Shown here: positions 18,574 through 21,064 of the stretch, piece after piece | Layout: each line of letters opens with the position of its first letter | How positions within the stretch are numbered: position 1 is the stretch's first letter | IMG/VR virus record: IMGVR_UViG_3300032289_001479 | Coordinates: 1-21,064 of that record | DNA from: a virus | Length of the DNA stretch: 21,064 bases | Reading direction: 5' to 3' (one strand) | Notes under the pieces: model-generated | Database searches by the model: none | What the model saw: only the letters and a program-made list of their open reading frames with translations | Told to the model about the DNA's origin: nothing | Program-made: the position numbers and the translations under genes

Positions 18574-18720
18574 ATGAAGCAATCAGTAATCACAGCCACC
18601 ACCATAAGCACCCTTGTGGCTAAGGCAGAAGATGTCATTGACAGACCGCTAACCTATATGGAGAACGCACTTATAGAGTATGTCGTTGACCAGATTCGTT
18701 TGGGGTTGGTCGAGAAATGA
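18574..18720 (+). CDS. 48-residue helical protein
   Basis: MKQSVITATTISTLVAKAED... ends IRLGLVEK. Mostly amphipathic helix, with no Cys and no TM. AAAGGA gives the start, and the stop overlaps the next ATG (ATGA). Unknown function. Confidence 0.55.
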   Translation: MKQSVITATTISTLVAKAEDVIDRPLTYMENALIEYVVDQIRLGLVEK

Positions 18721-18812
18721 CAACTGAAGAACTAGAAACTTTGATTTACCAAATTGACCTAATGCTAACTGAAAGTGTTAGCCAACTATTCACAACACCA
18801 GAGGAGAAATAA
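18717..18812 (+). CDS. 31-residue acidic peptide
   Basis: MTTEELETLIYQIDLMLTES... ends TTPEEK. It overlaps the preceding stop by ATGA, and its stop directly abuts the next ATG (TAAATG). A short acidic helix; no family can be assigned. Confidence 0.5.
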   Translation: MTTEELETLIYQIDLMLTESVSQLFTTPEEK

Positions 18813-18953
18813 ATGGAACTAGGTTTGATTCTTATTTTTATTGCTGTTGGCGTTTCAATTTTTGTTGGAACTTCGGTTGCCACAATTTTATTTTTGCTAC
18901 AAGAAAATAACAGACTTGGCGAAGAGCTAGAAAAAAACGAAGCCCCATTCTAA
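18813..18953 (+). CDS. 46-residue membrane peptide ending APF
   Basis: MELGLILIFIAVGVSIFVGT plus SVATILFLLQ: one long TM helix (about 4-29), then a charged cytoplasmic-type helix (ENNRLGEELEKNEAPF). GAGGAG precedes the ATG. The C-terminal KNxAPF is shared with 18115-18222, hinting at a common partner or origin. Confidence 0.6.
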   Translation: MELGLILIFIAVGVSIFVGTSVATILFLLQENNRLGEELEKNEAPF

Positions 18954-18959
18954 ACGACA

Positions 18960-18978
18960 CGCCCGAGAGGGCGCGGCC
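18960..18978 (+). promoter_or_regulatory. Intergenic cassette T3: GGGCGCGG hairpin
   Basis: CGCCC-GAGA-GGGCG (18960-18973) continuing CGGCC. It is preceded by ACGACA as in T1 and lies 6 nt after the membrane-peptide stop. GGATAA follows 13 bp later but no full DnaA box. Confidence 0.6.
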
Positions 18979-19026
18979 CATCGCAGGATAATAAATAACC
19001 TTAAGAATGTTTTAAGATCTCCCCCA

Positions 19027-19051
19027 AAATGTCCTAGGGTAGTGATAAGAT
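19027..19051 (+). promoter_or_regulatory. P6: early-type promoter AAATGTC-N12-TAAGAT
   Basis: AAATGTCCTAGG with TGATAAGAT. Leader of about 20 nt with AAAGGA before the ATG at 19078. Confidence 0.7.
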
Positions 19052-19077
19052 AATCTTATTAACGAAAGGAAACCCCA

Positions 19078-19599
19078 ATGACTAACTATGTAGAGATTTA
19101 TTCAGAGATTGCAAGTCGTGCAACATTTGGCCAGGTAGAGCAGGCAACTAAGTGGTACCTTGACGCAGAGACAGTAGCACGTGAAGTTGCAGCTAACCTA
19201 GGCGTGACACTTGAAGTAGGTGCAACTATTGTTTCAGCATTCAGCCCTCGTGAGCGCTGGGCACGTAATGTTTCTAACGCTATCAAGTTTTCACTAGGAG
19301 AACATGTTACCGCTCTAGGCAATAACATTCGCATGGCTAACGCTGCATTTGACTTAGGCTTCAAGGCTTTGAATGGTCAGAAGACTAATGCATTTGCTAA
19401 GGCTATTGCAGGTAATGAAGAATCAGTTGTGATTGACGTATGGATGTTGCGAGCAGTTGGTATTGAGAAGAAGACACCTAACCAGTCTGGCTATAACGAA
19501 CTTGCTAAAGCAGTGACTACTGTTGCAGTTAAGCATGGCATGACACCACGTGCAATGCAAGCCCTAATCTGGATTGTTGTTAGAGGAAGTGGAGAGTGA
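19078..19599 (+). CDS. 173-residue helical protein, possible HhH-GPD glycosylase-like fold
   Basis: This is the largest gene of the early region. It is all-helical with FSPRERWARNVSNAIK (about 55-70), LGNNIRMANAAFDLGFKALNG (about 80-100), VVIDVWMLRAVG (117-128, with D120) and a C-terminal WIVVRG. The order - an S-P-[RQ]-x-x-W-x-x-N helix, a K-x-x-x-F helix, then V-I-D-x-W - resembles base-excision glycosylases of the HhH-GPD superfamily, where V-D-x-H/W-V carries the catalytic Asp. No iron-sulfur cysteines are present. This is a fold-level guess; the enzyme activity is not established. It might act on modified host or phage DNA. Confidence 0.6.
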   Translation: MTNYVEIYSEIASRATFGQVEQATKWYLDAETVAREVAANLGVTLEVGATIVSAFSPRERWARNVSNAIKFSLGEHVTALGNNIRMANAAFDLGFKALNGQKTNAFAKAIAGNEESVVIDVWMLRAVGIEKKTPNQSGYNELAKAVTTVAVKHGMTPRAMQALIWIVVRGSGE

Positions 19600-19628
19600 T
19601 TGACAATAAAGCCCTAGTCTGGGATAAT
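19600..19628 (+). promoter_or_regulatory. Canonical promoter TTGACA-17-GATAAT
   Basis: TTGACA (19600-19605) and GATAAT (19623-19628) are 17 bp apart, with TGG just before the -10. It begins immediately after the upstream stop. It is the only perfect -35 in the early region. Confidence 0.75.
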
Positions 19629-19636
19629 AGAAGGTG

Positions 19637-19771
19637 ATGGAATTTTATGTTTGGTTGCCAGTTTTTATTTTATTGTTTTTACTTTTGATTTTTGCCCTGC
19701 TTCCAATTTTTGTTGGTATAGTTTTTATTCTAGAATATTTGGCAGAAATATTTAGCAAAATAAAAAGCTGA
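19637..19771 (+). CDS. 44-residue membrane peptide
   Basis: MEFYVWLPVFILLFLLLIFA then LLPIFVGIVFILEYLAEIF: two hydrophobic stretches (about 5-21 and 22-37) split by a Pro, ending KIKS. AAGGTG is close to the ATG. It has its own consensus host-type promoter, so it may be expressed independently of the phage early programme, for example in superinfection exclusion or lysis timing. This is inferred from the promoter only. Confidence 0.6.
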   Translation: MEFYVWLPVFILLFLLLIFALLPIFVGIVFILEYLAEIFSKIKS

Positions 19772-19777
19772 TAGACA

Positions 19778-19800
19778 CTCACCGATCTGGAGGGCGCGGC
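19778..19800 (+). promoter_or_regulatory. Intergenic cassette T4: imperfect GGGCGCGG hairpin
   Basis: CTCACC-GATCT-GGAGGG pairs with one mismatch, then CGCGGC. The 8-mer GGGCGCGG is kept even though the stem is poor. A T-run (ACTTTTTC) follows. Confidence 0.5.
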
Positions 19801-19858
19801 ACTTTTTCTGCCAGAAGTCAATTACGTTATGCATTAAAAATCTCCTAAAATATCCCCA

Positions 19859-19883
19859 AAATGTCGGTGGGTCATGATAAGAT
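19859..19883 (+). promoter_or_regulatory. P7: early-type promoter AAATGTC-N12-TAAGAT, leaderless
   Basis: AAATGTCGGTGG with TGATAAGAT, then only 6 nt (AAGGCT) to the ATG at 19890. This copy shows the TANNNT is a true -10. Confidence 0.75.
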
Positions 19884-19889
19884 AAGGCT

Positions 19890-20045
19890 ATGAAACTAGG
19901 AAAAGGTAATGAGGCAAGACGCAAGGCTGAGAGCCAAGCGTTATTCTTCACCATGCTCAAAGCCCCTCACCTAGTAGCAACCCCTAAGAAATACAAAGGA
20001 AGCCGTCAGTCTAATAAGGCTAAGGCAATAAAGGAGAGCGAATGA
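19890..20045 (+). CDS. 51-residue highly basic protein
   Basis: MKLGKGNEARRKAESQALFF then TMLKAPHLVATPKKYKGSRQ, ending IKESE. Rich in Lys/Arg with one hydrophobic helix, typical of small nucleic-acid or ribosome-binding peptides. Leaderless from P7. Its stop overlaps the next start (ATGA). Confidence 0.6.
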   Translation: MKLGKGNEARRKAESQALFFTMLKAPHLVATPKKYKGSRQSNKAKAIKESE

Positions 20046-20194
20046 TTCTGCAAGGTTTGATTCACTATGTTTGTGAAGACTGTAATAAGTTTGTTCACTC
20101 TAATACAGTCTATTCCTATGACCTCAAAAATGTCTGTGGCAGATGTTATGCTATTCAGGCAGGACACCCCTCAACAAGAAAGCTGGTAAAGTAA
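20042..20194 (+). CDS. 50-residue zinc-ribbon protein
   Basis: MILQGLIHYVCEDCNKFVHS ... NVCGRCYAIQAG: C11-x-x-C14 and C32-x-x-C35 make a four-Cys ribbon. The end is basic (RKLVK). It overlaps both neighbours (ATGA, then TAATG). An early-type promoter match lies inside it at 20128-20152. Confidence 0.65.
   Translation: MILQGLIHYVCEDCNKFVHSNTVYSYDLKNVCGRCYAIQAGHPSTRKLVK
20128..20152 (+). promoter_or_regulatory. Candidate intragenic promoter AAATGTC-N12-TATGCT
   Basis: AAATGTCTGTGG and TATGCT at the exact spacing of the other eight copies, inside the zinc-ribbon gene. It could drive the two downstream genes starting at 20194 and 20388. The coding constraint makes chance more likely than elsewhere. 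Confidence 0.35.
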
Positions 20195-20388
20195 TGCCAA
20201 AGTATAATGTAGCAGTTCAGTTATCAGGTAATGATGGAAACGCATTCTCAGTAATGGGAGCCGTAAAGTCTGCCCTCAAAAAAGCTGGAGCAAGTAGAGA
20301 AGAACTTGATGAATACGTATCAGACTCAATGTCTGGCGACTATGACAACTTATTGCGTGTAGCAATGGAATGGGTAAAGGTAAAGTAA
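20194..20388 (+). CDS. Conserved-looking 64-residue phage protein
   Basis: From ATG 20194 (TAATG overlap): MPKYNVAVQLSGNDGNAFSV, then MGAVKSALKKAGAS, EELDEYVSDSMSGDYDNLLR and EWVKVK. The LSGNDGNAF strand-turn and the acidic MSGDYDNLL segment are patterns I associate with small proteins spread among actinobacterial phages and plasmids, function unknown. A longer reading from 20143 would run through the zinc-ribbon gene and is unlikely. Confidence 0.7.
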   Translation: MPKYNVAVQLSGNDGNAFSVMGAVKSALKKAGASREELDEYVSDSMSGDYDNLLRVAMEWVKVK

Positions 20389-20702
20389 TGGGAAGAATGA
20401 CAGCAATGGATATCGCAGCAACTGATATCTCACTAGAGCAACAACTATCCTGGCACTTACAGGGTAATCACTATCCACCAATTCCTCAGTCAATGATTCC
20501 AGTTTGTATTGAAGCTATTGACGCTTATTGGGAAGAAGACTATGACCGTCTAATCAAGTTGCCGTTTGATGGAGTAGACCGTGATGGTAATCCATTCCAA
20601 ATTAGATGGCGTGATGGTTCAGACCACGCACCAGCTCACGCAATTATTGAACACGCTCACCTTGACTCGTGGCTAGTTGATGACTACGAGGACGAAGAGT
20701 AG
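20388..20702 (+). CDS. 104-residue phage protein of unknown function
   Basis: Start at the TAATG-overlapping ATG (20388): MGRMTAMDIAATDISLEQQL, followed by SWHLQGNHYPPIPQSMIPVC, EDYDRLIKLP, RWRDGSDHAPAHAIIEHAHL and an acidic end DDYEDEE. The HLQ-NHYPP-P segment resembles small proteins common in phages of this type; I know no assigned function. His/Asp-rich C-terminus, but no clear metal site. Confidence 0.7.
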   Translation: MGRMTAMDIAATDISLEQQLSWHLQGNHYPPIPQSMIPVCIEAIDAYWEEDYDRLIKLPFDGVDRDGNPFQIRWRDGSDHAPAHAIIEHAHLDSWLVDDYEDEE

Positions 20703-20710
20703 CTAACGCT

Positions 20711-20764
20711 GCCCCAGAAATGGGGCGCGGCTCAGGATCAGTCAAAAGTCAAACCGACACGCCC
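20711..20764 (+). promoter_or_regulatory. Intergenic cassette T5: GGGCGCGG hairpin and CGACACGCCC
   Basis: GCCCC-AGAAAT-GGGGC (20711-20726) continuing GCGGC, 8 nt after the stop. CGACACGCCC recurs at 20755-20764, here without the matching right arm seen in T1 and T3. Confidence 0.6.
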
Positions 20765-20781
20765 TTAAGAAGATAACAATT

Positions 20782-20821
20782 TATCCCCCAAATCGTTATA
20801 ATTATTTTGCCTTTGGGGATA
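20782..20821 (+). repeat. Inverted repeat TATCCCC...GGGGATA next to P8
   Basis: TATCCCC (20782-20788) and GGGGATA (20815-20821), with CAAA/TTTG extending the stem inside. It ends 3 bp before the promoter, so it could be an operator or a terminator hairpin of the preceding unit. Confidence 0.45.
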
Positions 20822-20824
20822 GAT

Positions 20825-20849
20825 AAATGTCGGTGGTTAGTGGTAAAAT
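20825..20849 (+). promoter_or_regulatory. P8: early-type promoter AAATGTC-N12-TAAAAT
   Basis: AAATGTCGGTGGTT with TAAAAT at the invariant spacing. Leader of about 55 nt to the ATG at 20913. Confidence 0.7.
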
Positions 20850-20912
20850 AAACCTATCAACAAAAGTTGGTAATAAAAACAAAACAGTCCCTCTGGGGCG
20901 GAACGGAAGCAA

Positions 20913-21064
20913 ATGTCAAACGCAACTCTAACTGTTGGCTCACAGTTCACCACTCTAAAGTCTGGTGTTGTTGGCACAATTCAGGAAATCGTAAACAACA
21001 AGAACGGCACTCAGCGTGTTCGCCTTGATGTAAACGGACAGCCACGCTGGACTACTGTAAAGTA
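20913..21064 (+). CDS. Small beta-rich protein (3' end outside window)
   Basis: ATG 20913 gives at least 50 residues: MSNATLTVGSQFTTLKSGVV, then GTIQEIVNNKNGTQRVRLDV and NGQPRWTTVK, still open at the window end. Glycines and the SG-VVGTI-x-EIV-x-x-x-NGT-x-R-V-x-L pattern suggest a small SH3/KOW-like beta barrel that could bind nucleic acid. The upstream leader is GC-rich (CCTCTGGGGCGG) with a weak GGAA ribosome site. Codon use has a more C/G-rich third position than its neighbours. Confidence 0.6.
   Translation, partial: MSNATLTVGSQFTTLKSGVVGTIQEIVNNKNGTQRVRLDVNGQPRWTTVK

Noticed and set aside
20911-20935. AAATGTC overlapping the start of the last gene
   Set aside because: The -10 position does not match TANNNT; the match comes from the ATGTC of the start codon region.

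Overview
The window looks like part of the genome of a tailed double-stranded DNA phage that infects an actinobacterium or a similar Gram-positive host. The evidence is a long run of tail-fibre and baseplate-type genes, a secreted NlpC/P60 endolysin beside a small holin-like gene, a PASTA-type wall-binding protein, and dense runs of 30-70-residue early genes with TAATG or ATGA overlaps. Many start codons sit about 6 nt after an extended -10 box, which is the arrangement of leaderless mRNAs that are common in actinobacteria. The host assignment is an inference; no taxonomic marker gene is present.

Layout. (1) 1-7094, minus strand: host-contact module with an FN3 protein cut by the window edge, two long repetitive tail fibres with smaller relatives, a BppU-like protein, a 2-oxoglutarate/Fe(II) prolyl-hydroxylase-like enzyme and a small structural protein. 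(2) 7120-8455, plus strand: lysis island with consensus -35/-10 promoters, a structured leader, the endolysin, a two-TM holin candidate and a strong bidirectional terminator. (3) 8485-14868, minus strand: more tail-tip genes, including a PASTA/polyproline/Cys-rich protein, two collagen-like proteins and two more BppU-like paralogues, organised as short operons. (4) 14869-15193: gene-free AT-rich region with three DnaA-box repeats spaced exactly 21 bp, a replication-origin candidate. (5) 15194-16488: a membrane/coiled-coil protein and small genes around a divergence point. (6) 16702-17333, minus strand: an operon of small genes. (7) 17334-21064, plus strand: early region of about 15 tiny genes, many with zinc-ribbon cysteines or one TM helix.

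How it fits together. Late minus-strand genes use TGnTATAAT-N5/6-ATG boxes with little or no -35. Early genes use a different signal of fixed geometry, AAATGTC-N12-TANNNT, at least eight times. Five early units are headed by a recurrent intergenic cassette whose hairpin always ends in GGGCGCGG; two cassettes also carry DnaA-like boxes. The most notable biological proposal is that the phage prolyl-hydroxylase-like enzyme modifies the collagen-like and polyproline tail proteins made from the same module. Many genes here are under 60 residues and were recovered by reading the sequence directly.
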